A stretch of DNA of 64,000 nt from Quatrionicoccus australiensis (GCF_020510525.1 NZ_CP075188.1:558001-622000); one strand, 5' to 3'. Shown: positions 1-11,054, counted from the first letter of the stretch. Numbers and translations: made by a program. Notes: generated by a model from the sequence alone, not told the origin.

Positions 1-1013
1 TGGCCGACGTGATGCAGCTCGAAGCCGACCGCATGCGTCACCTCAATGTCGACGCCAAAGAGTTCGCGCAGGAAATCAAGGTGGTCATGGAAGAGCGCCG
101 CATGCGCACCGATGATGCGCCGGAAGCCAAGCTCTTCGAGCAGATGAATGCCGTCGCCTTCCAGGCGCATCCCTATCGCCGGCCGGTGATCGGCTGGATG
201 AGCGATCTCGAGCAGATGACGGCGGCCGACGCCAAGGCCTGGTACGACACCTGGTATGTGCCCAACAACGCCTACGTGGTGATCTCCGGCGATGTCGAGC
301 ATGCCGAGGTGTTTGCACTTGCCGAACAGTATTACGGCCGCCTCGAAGGGCGCGATCTGCCGCGCCGCAAGTCGCAGATCGAACCGCAGCAGGAGGGCGA
401 ACGGCGGATCACGGTCAAGGCGCCGGCCGAACTGCCGGTCCTGATCATGGGCTACAAGGCGCCGGTGCTGCGCGATGTCGAGAAGGAAAGCGAGCCTTAC
501 GCGCTGGAAATGCTGGCTTCCGTGCTCGATGGCCACGATGCGGCGCGCTTCAACAAGAAGCTGGTGCGCGAAGACAAGGTCGCGCTCGAGATCGGCATCG
601 AATACGAAGCCACGGCGCGCGGTCCGGGCATGTTCTATTTTTCCGGCACGCCGTCCGAAGGCCATACGGTGGCTGATCTCGAAGCCGCCATCCGGGCCGA
701 GATCGCGCGCGTGCAGAAAGAAGGCATCAGCGAGGCCGAACTGAAGCGGGCGCGGGCGCAACTGGTGGCCAGCCAGGTGTACAAGCTCGATTCGATGTTC
801 GGCCAGGCGATGGAAATCGGCCAGACCGAGTCGGCGGGCATTTCCTATCGCCAGATCGAGCGCATGCTCGACAAGTTGCAGAAGGTTACGGCGGCCGAGG
901 TGCAGGCTGCTGCCCGCAAGTATTTCACCGACGACCGGCTGACCGTCGGCAGCCTCGACCCGCAGCCGCTAGACAGCAAGCCGCGCCGGTCCGCCTTCGC
1001 CACCCGTCACTGA
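1..1013 (+). CDS. M16 (insulinase-family) zinc peptidase, C-terminal part
   Basis: Partial: the reading frame is open at the window edge, so the start and the HxxEH zinc motif lie upstream. The visible part opens with an ADVMQLEADRM segment. The VVMEERR segment follows, which in M16 peptidases carries the third zinc ligand (Glu). The rest matches the second M16 domain, including a YVPNNAYVVISGDV strand. It is followed after 10 bp by a second M16-like gene. Such pairs usually consist of one catalytic and one non-catalytic subunit that act together on periplasmic or envelope peptides. The natural substrate cannot be read from the sequence. Confidence 0.85.
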   Translation, partial: ADVMQLEADRMRHLNVDAKEFAQEIKVVMEERRMRTDDAPEAKLFEQMNAVAFQAHPYRRPVIGWMSDLEQMTAADAKAWYDTWYVPNNAYVVISGDVEHAEVFALAEQYYGRLEGRDLPRRKSQIEPQQEGERRITVKAPAELPVLIMGYKAPVLRDVEKESEPYALEMLASVLDGHDAARFNKKLVREDKVALEIGIEYEATARGPGMFYFSGTPSEGHTVADLEAAIRAEIARVQKEGISEAELKRARAQLVASQVYKLDSMFGQAMEIGQTESAGISYRQIERMLDKLQKVTAAEVQAAARKYFTDDRLTVGSLDPQPLDSKPRRSAFATRH

Positions 1014-1023
1014 ATTGCGCAAA

Positions 1024-2315
1024 ATGAGCCTGAAAAAACTGTTGACCGCTGCGCTGGCATTTTTTGCCATGCAGCTTGCCGAGGCCGGCGTGGCCATCGA
1101 GCATTGGGTGACGCCCGCCGGGGCGCGTGTCTATTTCGTCGCCAGCCGGGTGTTGCCGATGCTCGATGTGCAGGTTGATTTCGCCGCCGGCTCGATGTTC
1201 GACCCGGCCGGCAAGTCGGGGCTGGCCGCGCTGACCCGGGCGGCGCTCGATCTCGGGGCGGGCAGTCGCGACGAGAGCGAGATTGCCGAACAGCTTGCCG
1301 ACCTCGGCGCCACGCTTGCCGGCGGCGCCGATACCGATCGTGCCAGCATCTCCCTGCGCACCTTGTCGGCACTGGACAAGCGCGGTGAGGCGCTCGACGT
1401 CCTGCGTGCCGTCCTGCAGGCGCCGCGCTTCGACGCCGCCATCGTGGCACGCGAGCAGGCGCGCACCATCGCCAGCCTGAAGGATGCGGCGACGCGGCCG
1501 GATGCGATTGCCGGCAAGGCCTTCTGGGCGGCCATGTATCCGAAGCATCCCTATGGTCGCCAGGCGACGCCGGAGTCGGTGGCGACGCTGAGCCGTGAGG
1601 ATCTGATCGCTTTCCATGCGCGTTATTACAACGCCGCGAATGCGACGATCACCCTGGTCGGCGACCTGTCGCGGGCCGAGGCGGAGGAAATTGCCGAGTT
1701 GCTGGCGGCCGGTCTGCCGCAGGGTGAGGCCGCCGTCTTGCCGGCGCCGCCGCAGAAGGTGCGCGGCAGCGTCACCAAGATCGCGCACCCGGCCAGCCAG
1801 GCGCATGTCTATATCGGTCTGCCTGCGGTCGAACGCGGCAATCCCGACTACTTTCCCTTGCTGGTCGGCAATTACACCCTGGGTGGCGGCGGCTTCGTGT
1901 CGCGCCTGATGCAGGAAGTGCGCGAAAAACGCGGCTACGCCTACAGCGTGTACAGCTATTTTTCGCCGCTGCGCCAGGCCGGCCCCTTCCAGATCGGCCT
2001 GCAGACCAAAGGCTCGCAGGCGCGTGCGGCAAGCCGGCTGGCGCGCGACGTGCTCGAAGGCTTCCTCAAGGTCGGTCCGAGCGAAGAGGAGCTGGCGGCG
2101 GCCAAGGCCAACCTGAGCGGCAGCTTCCCGCTGCGTCTGGACAGCAACAAGAAACTGCTCGACAACGTCGCGGCGCTCGGCTTTTACGGCCTGCCGCTCG
2201 ATTATCTCGAGCAATATCAGGCAAAAGTGCAGGCGGTAACGGTCGACCAGGTAAAACAGGCGTTTTTCCGCCATGTCAAACCGGTCGATCTGATGACCGT
2301 GACGGTGGCCGGCGA

Positions 2316-2319
<4 letters not shown>
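1024..2319 (+). CDS. M16 peptidase-like partner protein without zinc motif, exported
   Basis: A 431-residue protein. I chose ATG 1024 rather than TTG 1015 because it begins directly with a signal peptide (MSLKKLLTAALAFFAMQLAEA). Both M16 domains are recognisable, including the R/Y-rich segment VREKRGYAYSVYSYF of the C-terminal domain. The HxxEH motif expected near the N-terminus is absent: the region reads LPMLDVQVDFAAGSMFDPAGKSGLA. It is therefore predicted to be the catalytically silent partner of the upstream peptidase. The stop overlaps the rsmD start (ATGA). Confidence 0.85.
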
Positions 2320-3626
<1,307 letters not shown>

Positions 3627-3640
3627 GTTGTTTTTCCGGC

Positions 3641-3677
3641 CAACAAAAAACCCGCGGATTTCGCGGGTTTTTTGTTG
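3641..3677. terminator. Bidirectional intrinsic terminator
   Basis: The stem AACCCGCG / CGCGGGTT is flanked by an A tract on the left and a T tract on the right. It can end the ferredoxin transcript on the plus strand and the dynamin-like gene on the minus strand. Confidence 0.88.
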
Positions 3678-3698
3678 TGGACCGGTGCGCGCTGTCGT

Positions 3699-5651
3699 TC
3701 AGGCGGCGCGCAGCTCCTGATTGCCTTTGACCGGTTGCAGCATGTCGCGGACGTGCGCGGTGATGTCTTCCAGCGCCTGGCTTTGCTGCATCAGGTTGTT
3801 CTCGACGACTTGCAGTTCGGCGATGCGGTCTTCCAGCGTGTCGGTGGCCTGGTGGATGCGCTTGATGCTTTCGAGGCGGCGCTTCAGCTGGATCTGGTGT
3901 TCGCGGACCTGCGTTTCCATCGGCGCCATGATCGTGCGCAGCCAGGTTTCGGCATCGCGGTTGGCGTGTTCGAAGGCGCGGCGGACCTGGATGGCGACTT
4001 CGTCGAAGAACTTCTGGGTGATGTTCTTCTTGTCGTGCGTGAGCAGGCTGACCATGTTGCTGAGGTGCGTGTCGCACCAGGCTTCCAGGCGATCCAGTTC
4101 CTTTTCGTAACGGAGCAGCGAGAAGGCGGTCGGCGTGCCGAGCTTGAGGCCGTGTTCGACGGCGAAGCGCTTGTACACCGCTTCCATCATGGCGAGGATT
4201 TCGCTGATTTCGCCATTTGATTTGCGCAGCGCCTCGCGTGACTGCCCGAAGAAATTGGCCATCGCTTCGGACAGGGTGCGCGAGAAGACGGCGTCCTGCA
4301 TGGTCGAGCGGGTGTCGCGGGTAAGCTGGCGCAGGCTGTCGATGCCAAGGTGGCCGAACAGCTTGTTGGTCAGCGTCGAGAAGACGCTACGCACGGCGTA
4401 ATAGCGTTGCAGGCCGGATTCGAACTCTTCCTTCTCGGCGCGGATCTTGCCCATCATGTATTCGACGACGCCCTTGTTCTTGCCGCGCAGCTCGGTCAGT
4501 TCGGCCAGTTGCTCGCGCAGGCCGGCGAGGCGGGAATCGAGCAGGCCGAGGGCGCGCTGGCTGACGTCGGAGAACTCGCTGCTGGTGCTTTCGCTGACGA
4601 TGTCGCGCTTGGCCGGAATCAGTTCGTCGGAGAGGGCGGCTTCGAGCAGCGGCAGGCGGCTGCGTTCGAGCAGTACGTCGTCGCCGTTGATCTTGGCGAC
4701 CAGGCCCTTTTGTGCCGACACCGGGAAAACCTGGCTGGCCGGCAAATCGAGAATGGCGGCGCTGGTTTCGACCTGTTTCTGGATCTCGGCCTCGATTTCG
4801 GCTTCGCCCTTCAGTTCGTCCCACTGACCGTCGATCTTGTTGAGGACGACCATGCGGCCGCGCTTGGTGGTGCCGCCGCCGCAAATGTGTTCCTTCCAGA
4901 TCGCCAGATCTGACTGCGTGACGCCGGTGTCGGCAGCGAGAATGAACAGCACGGCATGCGCATTGGGGAGCAGCGACAGGGTCAGTTCCGGCTCGGCACC
5001 GATCGCGTTGAGGCCCGGTGTGTCGAGGATGACCAGGCCCTGCTTCAGCAGCGGGTGCGGGAAATTGATCACGGCGTGGCGCCAGCGCGGGATTTCAACC
5101 AGGCCGTCGTCGCCGACGCGATACAGATCGATTTCGCCGGCGCCGACCTCGAAGCCGAGACGGGCGGCATCTTCCGGTGCGACACGGGTTGTTTCGCTGA
5201 CGTGGCGCAGGGCATCCTGCATGGCTTCGGGGGATTCGGTGTCGAGACGGACCGTGGTCCATTCGTCGGCGAAGCCCTTGTATTCGGTGACGCTGGAGTT
5301 CGAGGCGCGCGTCTGGATCGGCAGCAGTTCGATGCAGGGCCGCTTGTTGGCGTCGAAGAGTAGTTCGGTCGGGCACATCGTCGTGCGGCCGGCCGAGGAG
5401 GGCAGCATGCGGTTGCCGTAGTCGGCAAAGAAGATGGCATTGATCAGTTCCGACTTGCCGCGCGAGAACTCGGCGACGAAGGCAACGTTCAGGCGGTCTT
5501 CGCGCAGGCGCTCAAGCAACTGGTTGAGACGCAGGTCGGTCTGGGCGTCGGACAACTCGTTATGCGACAGCCAGCTCTGGAATTCGCCGATATAAACGGC
5601 GAGGCGGGCGCGCCAGGAGGAGTAGGCGGCGAATTGGTTGGCTAACGACAT
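3699..5651 (-). CDS. Dynamin-family large GTPase
   Basis: A 650-residue protein with an N-terminal dynamin-type GTPase domain. G1 reads AEFSRGKSELINA at about residues 61-73, G2 is the conserved Thr-containing TTMCPTELLF stretch, G3 is LDTPGLNA, and G4 is NKID. A long, mostly helical and Gln/Glu/Arg-rich stalk-like region follows, typical of bacterial dynamin-like proteins that remodel or tether membranes. The first Gly of the usual GxxxxGKS is replaced by Ala (AEFSRGKS). Bacterial dynamins often occur as tandem pairs, but this one is alone. The precise role is unknown. Confidence 0.85.
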   Translation of the reverse strand: MSLANQFAAYSSWRARLAVYIGEFQSWLSHNELSDAQTDLRLNQLLERLREDRLNVAFVAEFSRGKSELINAIFFADYGNRMLPSSAGRTTMCPTELLFDANKRPCIELLPIQTRASNSSVTEYKGFADEWTTVRLDTESPEAMQDALRHVSETTRVAPEDAARLGFEVGAGEIDLYRVGDDGLVEIPRWRHAVINFPHPLLKQGLVILDTPGLNAIGAEPELTLSLLPNAHAVLFILAADTGVTQSDLAIWKEHICGGGTTKRGRMVVLNKIDGQWDELKGEAEIEAEIQKQVETSAAILDLPASQVFPVSAQKGLVAKINGDDVLLERSRLPLLEAALSDELIPAKRDIVSESTSSEFSDVSQRALGLLDSRLAGLREQLAELTELRGKNKGVVEYMMGKIRAEKEEFESGLQRYYAVRSVFSTLTNKLFGHLGIDSLRQLTRDTRSTMQDAVFSRTLSEAMANFFGQSREALRKSNGEISEILAMMEAVYKRFAVEHGLKLGTPTAFSLLRYEKELDRLEAWCDTHLSNMVSLLTHDKKNITQKFFDEVAIQVRRAFEHANRDAETWLRTIMAPMETQVREHQIQLKRRLESIKRIHQATDTLEDRIAELQVVENNLMQQSQALEDITAHVRDMLQPVKGNQELRAA

Positions 5652-5689
5652 ATTGAGAGCACCGTAGATGCGATCGGACGTTTCAATTT

Positions 5690-5718
5690 AGCATAAATAC
5701 ATGGGCTTGCCGTCACAA
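5690..5718 (-). promoter_or_regulatory. Predicted sigma70 promoter of the dynamin-like gene
   Basis: On the minus strand TTGTGA (5713-5718) and TATGCT (5690-5695) are separated by 17 bp. They lie between mutM and the dynamin-like start, which suggests that gene has its own promoter. Confidence 0.5.
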
Positions 5719-5719
5719 A

Positions 5720-6553
5720 TTAATGTTGGCAGCCGGGGCAGTAGAAGGTGCTGCGGCCAGCCTGGCGGACTTGTCTGACGACGCCGTCGCAGCGGATGCA
5801 GGGTTGGCCATCGCGGCCGTAAACCGCGACCTGGATCTGGAACCAGCCGCTGCTGCCATCGCTGTGCATGTAGTCGCGGATGGTGGTGCCGCCCGCCGCG
5901 ATGGCTTCGCTCAGCGTTTCGCGAATGGCCGGGACGAGCAGTTCGTAGCGCGCCCGGCTGATCCGGTTGGCCGCACGCAGCGGCGAAATGCCTGCCCGGA
6001 ACAGGCTTTCGGCGGCATAGATGTTGCCGATGCCAACAATATGATGGCTATCCATCAGCACCGGCTTGATCGGTCCGCTGCGCTTCGAATTTGCCGCGTA
6101 CAGCCAGTCGACCGTAAAGGCGTCGGAAAGTGGCTCGATGCCCTGGCTGGCGAGCAACGGATGGCGCTCTGTCGTTTCCGGCGGGCCGGGTTGCCAGAGC
6201 ACGACGCCGAAGCGGCGCGGATCGGTGAAGCGCAGGATCTGGTCGGGCAGGAGCAGGTCGAAATGGTCGTGTTTTTCCGGGGCGCTGCCGGACGGCATGA
6301 AGCGCAGCTTGCCCGACATGCCGAGGTGAATGATCAGGCTACCCTCGACGCCGTCGCGCCGGCAGTCGATCAGCAGGTATTTGCCGCGCCGGCGCACGGC
6401 AAGCATGCGGCAACCCGGCAACAGTTCGGCCAGTTCGGTCGGAATCGTCTGGCGCAGCTTGGGCGCCCGGATGACAACGCCCTTGATCAGGGATTTTTCC
6501 AGCGTCGGCTGCAGGCCGCGCCGACACACTTCCACTTCCGGCAATTCCGGCAT
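5720..6553 (-). CDS. mutM: Formamidopyrimidine-DNA glycosylase
   Basis: A 277-residue bifunctional glycosylase/AP lyase that removes 8-oxoguanine and formamidopyrimidines. The N-terminal catalytic segment MPELPEVEVCRRGL supplies the Pro nucleophile and Glu. The Lys of VRRRGKYLLI and the GIGNIYAAE helix-two-turn-helix are present. The C-terminal zinc finger is C-x2-C-x16-C-x2-C (CIRCDG ... FYCPGCQ). It is divergent from the TPR/lolB operon. Confidence 0.97.
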   Translation of the reverse strand: MPELPEVEVCRRGLQPTLEKSLIKGVVIRAPKLRQTIPTELAELLPGCRMLAVRRRGKYLLIDCRRDGVEGSLIIHLGMSGKLRFMPSGSAPEKHDHFDLLLPDQILRFTDPRRFGVVLWQPGPPETTERHPLLASQGIEPLSDAFTVDWLYAANSKRSGPIKPVLMDSHHIVGIGNIYAAESLFRAGISPLRAANRISRARYELLVPAIRETLSEAIAAGGTTIRDYMHSDGSSGWFQIQVAVYGRDGQPCIRCDGVVRQVRQAGRSTFYCPGCQH

Positions 6554-6642
6554 TGCTTGTTCCCTCGTCGATTCCCAAATAACATCGCAAACTTAACGGA
6601 TTTTATGCGCTCCAATGCGCAAGCCCTCATCGAAAGCTCGCC

Positions 6643-8361
6643 ATGCAACCGAAGTTCATCGTCGCCGCCCTGACTCTCGCCCTCGGTCTGACCCATGCGG
6701 TCCCCGGGCTGGCAGCCGGCGAGGTCACGGCCAAGGCTGGCAAGCGGGCTTCGGCGCAGGGGGCGGCGCAATCCTCCGAAGATCTCCTGGCGCGCAGTGT
6801 ATTCCAGGCGCTGGTGGGTGAGTTTGCCTTGCAGCGCGGCGATATCCGTTTTGGGCTGGATGCCTGGAACGATCTGGCGCGGCGTACGCGTGATCCGAAA
6901 GTGATCGAACGCGCGGTTGAAGTTGCCGGCTTTGCCCGCCAGTATGACCAGGCTCTCGAGCTGGCCAAGCTCTGGCAAGAGGTCGAGCCGGATTCGGCCA
7001 AGGCGCAGCAGGCGCAATCCTCCCTGCTGGTCATGGCGAATCGTCTCGACGATCTGGCGCCGCAACTGGCCAAGCTGATCGCCGAGGATCAGCCGAATAT
7101 CGCGGCCAACCTGATGCAGCTCAATCGCATGCTGGCCCGCCAGCCTGACAAAAAGGCCGTGCAGCAACTGGTCGACCGTATCGCCGCACCCTACGACACT
7201 CTGCCGGAAGCGCATTTCGCGATGTCGCAGGCAGCCGCCAATGCCGGCGATCATGCGCGTGCCCAGAGCACGGTGGAAAGGGCGCTGCAACTGCGCCCGG
7301 ACTGGGAGGCGGCAGCGCTGGTACGGGCCCAGTTGCAGGTGCGTCTGTCGGCGGCGCAGGCGATCGACGGGCTGCAGGTTTTTGTCGGGCGTTATCCGGC
7401 GGCACAGGATGCCCGGCTGATGCTGGCCCGTCTGCTGATTACCGAAAAGCGCTACAGCGAGGCGCGCGGTCACTTCGACCGTTTGCTCAAGGAGGCGCCG
7501 GACAGCCCCGAGGTGATCTACCCGGTGGCCATGCTGGCACTGCAGCAGGGCGACGTGGCGACCGGTCGCCAGCAGCTGGAACGCTTGCTGCAGACCGCCT
7601 TCCCCGACAAGAGCGCGGTACATTTCTTCCTTGGGCAGCTCGACGAAGAGCAGGCCAAGCCCGATGCCGCGCTGGCGCACTATCGCCAGGTTACGGCCGG
7701 CGATCAATACCTGACGGCGCGTTCGCGCGCCGCCCAGATCCTGCGGCAGCAGGGCAAGATCGAGGAGGCGCGCGAGTTCCTGCATAACGCCGGGACGACG
7801 CCGGCGGAAAAAGTCCAGTTTCTGCTGGCCGAAGCGCAATTGCTGCGCGAAGCCGGTCGCGAAGCCGATGCCCTGGCCTTGCTGGAAAGCGCCCTGCAGC
7901 GCCAGCCGGACAATCTCGAATTGCTCTACGAAACCGCCTTGCTCGCCGAGCGCCAGGGCAAGCCGGAGGTGCTCGAGAAACGTCTCAAGCGCCTGCTCGA
8001 ACTGAAGCCTGATCACGCGCATGCGCTCAATGCGCTGGGGTATTCCTGGGCCGACCGCAACATCCATCTTGCCGAAGCCGAAGCCCTGCTCGTCAAGGCC
8101 GTGCGTCTGGCGCCGGAAGATCCCTTCATCATGGACAGCATGGGCTGGGTGCTCTTCCGTCAGGGCAAGCTCGCCGAGGCCTTGCAAACGCTGGAACGCG
8201 CCTATGCGATCAAGGCCGATCCGGAAATCGCCGCCCACCTGGGCGAAGTGCTCTGGCGTCTCGAGCGCAAGGACGAGGCGCGGCGCCTGCTCAAGGAAGC
8301 CGTGGGGCGCAATCCGGATAGCGACGTCCTCGCCGCCGTCATCAAGAAACTGCAGCCTTGA
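6643..8361 (+). CDS. Exported tetratricopeptide-repeat protein
   Basis: A 572-residue protein with a signal peptide (MQPKFIVAALTLALGLTHAVPGLA) followed almost entirely by TPR helices. Typical repeats read HALNALGYSWADR and PFIMDSMGWVLFRQGKLAEAL. It probably forms a periplasmic or outer-membrane-associated scaffold. It immediately precedes lolB with a TTGA overlap, an arrangement I associate with betaproteobacteria, so a link with envelope assembly is a reasonable inference. No enzymatic motif is visible. Confidence 0.85.
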   Translation: MQPKFIVAALTLALGLTHAVPGLAAGEVTAKAGKRASAQGAAQSSEDLLARSVFQALVGEFALQRGDIRFGLDAWNDLARRTRDPKVIERAVEVAGFARQYDQALELAKLWQEVEPDSAKAQQAQSSLLVMANRLDDLAPQLAKLIAEDQPNIAANLMQLNRMLARQPDKKAVQQLVDRIAAPYDTLPEAHFAMSQAAANAGDHARAQSTVERALQLRPDWEAAALVRAQLQVRLSAAQAIDGLQVFVGRYPAAQDARLMLARLLITEKRYSEARGHFDRLLKEAPDSPEVIYPVAMLALQQGDVATGRQQLERLLQTAFPDKSAVHFFLGQLDEEQAKPDAALAHYRQVTAGDQYLTARSRAAQILRQQGKIEEAREFLHNAGTTPAEKVQFLLAEAQLLREAGREADALALLESALQRQPDNLELLYETALLAERQGKPEVLEKRLKRLLELKPDHAHALNALGYSWADRNIHLAEAEALLVKAVRLAPEDPFIMDSMGWVLFRQGKLAEALQTLERAYAIKADPEIAAHLGEVLWRLERKDEARRLLKEAVGRNPDSDVLAAVIKKLQP

Positions 8362-8933
8362 TCCGGCGTCTGCTTGCCGGGCTGGCCGGCTGCCTGCTGC
8401 TGGTCGGTTGTGCCAGTGTGCCGCGTTCACCGTTGCCGGCCCGCCAGGATGTACGCGATTTTGCGCTGGAAGCCCGCTTTGCCCTGCGCGTGGCGCAGCC
8501 CGGCCAGGCGGTGCAGAGTTCAGGCGGTCGACTCTCCTGGGAGCACAAAAATGCCGGTGACCGTATCCTGCTCGCCAATCCGCTCGGCATCGGCATGGCG
8601 GAAATCGAGGTGACACCGGCGCTCTCCCGCTTGCGTACTGCCGATGGCCGCACTCGCGAAGCCGTTGATGCGGATGCCCTGCTCGAGGAAGTCAGCGGTC
8701 AGCGTCTGCCGGTTCGGCGTCTGCCGGCCTGGCTGCTCGGTCAGGCAGAGCAGCCGCAGGACATGGCGCTCGATGCCCAGGGCCGTCCGCTGCGCCTGCG
8801 CGAGGCGGGCTGGCAGATCGACTACGCCTATGACGACGAAGCGCCGGCGGCCTTGCCGGTGCGCCTGACGCTGCTGGGTGAGGGCGGCGTCGAACTGCGC
8901 CTGCGCATCGAGGAATGGAAGGATTTGCCGTGA
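8358..8933 (+). CDS. lolB: Outer-membrane lipoprotein receptor LolB
   Basis: A 191-residue protein that accepts lipoproteins from LolA and inserts them into the outer membrane. The N-terminus MIRRLLAGLAGCLLLVGCASVPRSP is a lipoprotein signal with lipobox LVGC. The region after it (DFALEARFALRVAQPGQAVQSSGGRLSWEHKNAGDRILL) fits LolB. TTG 8358 is the start and overlaps the preceding stop; it is the only start that keeps the full signal peptide. ispE follows with a 4-bp overlap. Confidence 0.92.
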   Translation: MIRRLLAGLAGCLLLVGCASVPRSPLPARQDVRDFALEARFALRVAQPGQAVQSSGGRLSWEHKNAGDRILLANPLGIGMAEIEVTPALSRLRTADGRTREAVDADALLEEVSGQRLPVRRLPAWLLGQAEQPQDMALDAQGRPLRLREAGWQIDYAYDDEAPAALPVRLTLLGEGGVELRLRIEEWKDLP

Positions 8934-9775
8934 GTACCTGGAACTGGAACAGCAGCTGGCCGGCGCCAGCCAAGCTCAACCTTTTTTTGCACGTCGTCGG
9001 TCGGCGTGCCGATGGCTACCATTTGCTGCAAACCGTTTTTCGCTTTATTGACCGCGTCGACCGTCTGCGCTTTGCGCCGCGCACCGACGACCGGATCGTG
9101 CTGGAAACCCCGATTCCCGGCGTGCCGCCGGAAAGCGACCTGACCGTGCGCGCTGCCCGTCTGCTGCAGGCGGCCACCGGTTGCACGCAGGGCGCCAGCA
9201 TCCACCTGGAAAAGAATCTGCCGATGGGCGGCGGCCTCGGCGGTGGCAGTTCCGATGCGGCGACCGTGCTGCTTGCCCTCAATCACCTCTGGCAAACCGG
9301 CTTGTCGCGGCAGCGCCTGGAGGAAATCGGTCTCGCCCTCGGTGCCGACGTGCCGGTATTCATCCACGGCCGCAACACTTTTGCCGAAGGTGTCGGTGAG
9401 GCATTCACCGATGTCGAACTGCCGCCGGCCACCTATCTGGTCCTGCAGCCACCGGTCAACGTGCCGACGGTGGCCATTTTCGGCGCGCCCGACCTGTGTC
9501 GCGACACGCCGCCGATCAAGCCGGCCGACTGGCGGCCGGGTGATGGTCACAATGATCTGCAGGCGGTTGCCTGTGACCGTTTTCCGGTCGTGGCGGAATA
9601 TCTGGCCTGGCTGCGGCAGTACGCGCCGGATGCGATGATGACCGGCTCCGGCGCCTGCGTGTTTGCCTCCTTTGCCCGGCGCGATGCCGCAGAGGCTGCG
9701 CTGGCCTGCCTTCCCACTGGCATGACCGGCTGGCTGGCGGAAGGTCTGATCGAGCATCCGTTGGCAAAAATTTAA
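8930..9775 (+). CDS. ispE: 4-diphosphocytidyl-2-C-methyl-D-erythritol kinase
   Basis: A 281-residue GHMP kinase of the MEP isoprenoid pathway. I place the start at GTG 8930 (GTGA overlap with lolB); ATG 8915 is an in-frame alternative. The family motif PAPAKLNLFLHVVGRRADGYHLL is at the N-terminus. The ATP loop reads PMGGGLGGGSSDAA, and a late TGSGACVFA segment closes the active site. The lolB-ispE-tRNAGln-prs order is typical of betaproteobacteria. Confidence 0.96.
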   Translation: MSTWNWNSSWPAPAKLNLFLHVVGRRADGYHLLQTVFRFIDRVDRLRFAPRTDDRIVLETPIPGVPPESDLTVRAARLLQAATGCTQGASIHLEKNLPMGGGLGGGSSDAATVLLALNHLWQTGLSRQRLEEIGLALGADVPVFIHGRNTFAEGVGEAFTDVELPPATYLVLQPPVNVPTVAIFGAPDLCRDTPPIKPADWRPGDGHNDLQAVACDRFPVVAEYLAWLRQYAPDAMMTGSGACVFASFARRDAAEAALACLPTGMTGWLAEGLIEHPLAKI

Positions 9776-9784
9776 AAAAAGTAC

Positions 9785-9813
9785 TTGCTTTTGTCGCGTG
9801 CGCTGGCTATGAT
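9785..9813 (+). promoter_or_regulatory. sigma70 promoter of tRNA-Gln / prs
   Basis: TTGCTT (9785-9790) and TATGAT (9808-9813) are separated by exactly 17 bp, about 40 bp upstream of the mature tRNA. This is the clearest promoter in the window. Confidence 0.8.
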
Positions 9814-9853
9814 GCGCGCCTCGTTTGTACACGAAACCGTACGAACGACCCGC

Positions 9854-9930
9854 TGGGGAGTCGCCAAGTTGGTCAAGGCACCGGATTTTGATTCCGGCAT
9901 TCGAAGGTTCGAATCCTTCTTCCCCAGCCA
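9854..9930 (+). tRNA. tRNA-Gln (anticodon UUG)
   Basis: A 77-nt cloverleaf. The acceptor stem is TGGGGAG / TTCCCCA with one G-U pair. The anticodon arm CCGGA-TTTTGAT-TCCGG has TTG as anticodon, and the T arm is GAAGG-TTCGAAT-CCTTC. The discriminator G is followed by an encoded CCA. It is probably co-transcribed with prs. Confidence 0.97.
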
Positions 9931-9939
9931 GGTTTCCTT

Positions 9940-9974
9940 CGGGCAGGTTGCAAAGCCTGCCCGATTTCATTTTC
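9940..9974 (+). terminator. Hairpin after tRNA-Gln, possible weak terminator
   Basis: The stem CGGGCAGG / CCTGCCCG with an 8-nt loop is followed by ATTTCATTTT. It could partly terminate the tRNA transcript or mark a processing site before prs. The T tract is interrupted, so read-through into prs is plausible. Confidence 0.55.
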
Positions 9975-10023
9975 GCCAGGCAAAACACGCAGTGCGCATG
10001 CGCGGCCCCCAAGGGATGTTGAA

Positions 10024-10974
10024 ATGGCCTACAACAGCTTGATGGTCTTTACCGGTAATGCCAATCCGAAACTGGCAGCCGATGTCGCAAACCAGCTCAA
10101 CGTCGATCTTGGCCGTGCCAATGTCGGTCGCTTCTCCGACGGGGAAGTCAGTGTCGAGCTGCAGGAACATGTCCGCGGTCGCGACATCTTCGTCCTGCAA
10201 TCCACTTGCGCCCCGACCAACGACAACCTGATGGAACTGCTGGTTATCGTTGATTCCCTGAAGCGCGCCTCGGCCGGCCGGATCACCGCCGCCATCCCGT
10301 ATTTCGGCTACGCCCGCCAGGATCGCCGCTCGCGTTCGTCGCGCGTGCCTATCGCTGCCAAGCTGGTTGCCAACATGCTCGTCGCCTCCGGCGTCGACCG
10401 CGTGCTGACCATGGACCTGCACGCCGAACAGATCCAGGGCTTCTTCGACATTCCGGTCGATAACATCTACGCCCTGCCGATTCTGCTCGACGACATCAAG
10501 AAGCAGAATTACGAAAACCCGATGGTCGTTTCGCCTGACCACGGCGGCGTCGTCCGTGCCCGTTCGCTGGCCAAGCGCCTCGAATGCGATCTGGCCATCA
10601 TCGACAAGCGTCGTCCGAAGGCCAATGTTTCCGAAGTGATGAACATCATCGGTGAAGTCGATGGTCGTACCTGCATCATCATGGATGACATGGTCGACAC
10701 CGCCGGCACCCTGTGCAAGGCAGCCACCGCGCTCAAGGCGCGCGGCGCCAAGCAGGTCGTCGCCTACTGTACGCACCCGGTGCTGTCCGGTCCGGCGGTC
10801 GAGCGCGTCAATACTTCCGACCTCGATGCCCTGGTCGTGACCAATACCATTCCGCTGCGTGACGATGCTGCTGCTTCGTCGCGCATCCGCCAGCTCTCGG
10901 TTGCCGAGATCATGGCTGAAACGATTCGCCGCATCAGCAACGACGACTCCGTTTCGTCGCTGTTTATTGATTAG
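10024..10974 (+). CDS. prs: Ribose-phosphate pyrophosphokinase
   Basis: A 316-residue enzyme that makes PRPP from ribose-5-phosphate and ATP for purine, pyrimidine, His, Trp and NAD synthesis. The N-terminus has the family [14 protein letters not shown] segment, and the flexible loop [19 protein letters not shown] is intact. The PRPP-binding signature [18 protein letters not shown] is present. Its length matches the bacterial class I enzyme. A long hairpin terminator follows. Confidence 0.98.
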   Translation: MAYNSLMVFTGNANPKLAADVANQLNVDLGRANVGRFSDGEVSVELQEHVRGRDIFVLQSTCAPTNDNLMELLVIVDSLKRASAGRITAAIPYFGYARQDRRSRSSRVPIAAKLVANMLVASGVDRVLTMDLHAEQIQGFFDIPVDNIYALPILLDDIKKQNYENPMVVSPDHGGVVRARSLAKRLECDLAIIDKRRPKANVSEVMNIIGEVDGRTCIIMDDMVDTAGTLCKAATALKARGAKQVVAYCTHPVLSGPAVERVNTSDLDALVVTNTIPLRDDAAASSRIRQLSVAEIMAETIRRISNDDSVSSLFID

Positions 10975-10977
10975 GAT

Positions 10978-11054
10978 TGAGGATCGAGTTGCTTAGGGGC
11001 TAGAGCTTTTAGCTCAAAACCCTAGGCAACCCGATCCTCAGCAACTGTTTTTTT
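10978..11054 (+). terminator. Long hairpin terminator of prs built on a dispersed repeat
   Basis: Two arms at about 10979-10998 and 11020-11039 are inverted copies with about two mismatches over 20 bp. An inner GAGCT/AGCTC hairpin sits in the loop. A T7 tract follows at 11048-11054. The left arm carries the GGATTGA-GGATCGA heptamers also seen at 21.5 and 63.7 kb. Confidence 0.75.

Noticed and set aside
9854..9930. A second tRNA or att site at tRNA-Gln
   Set aside because: Only one cloverleaf is present and there is no repeated tRNA 3' end downstream in the window.
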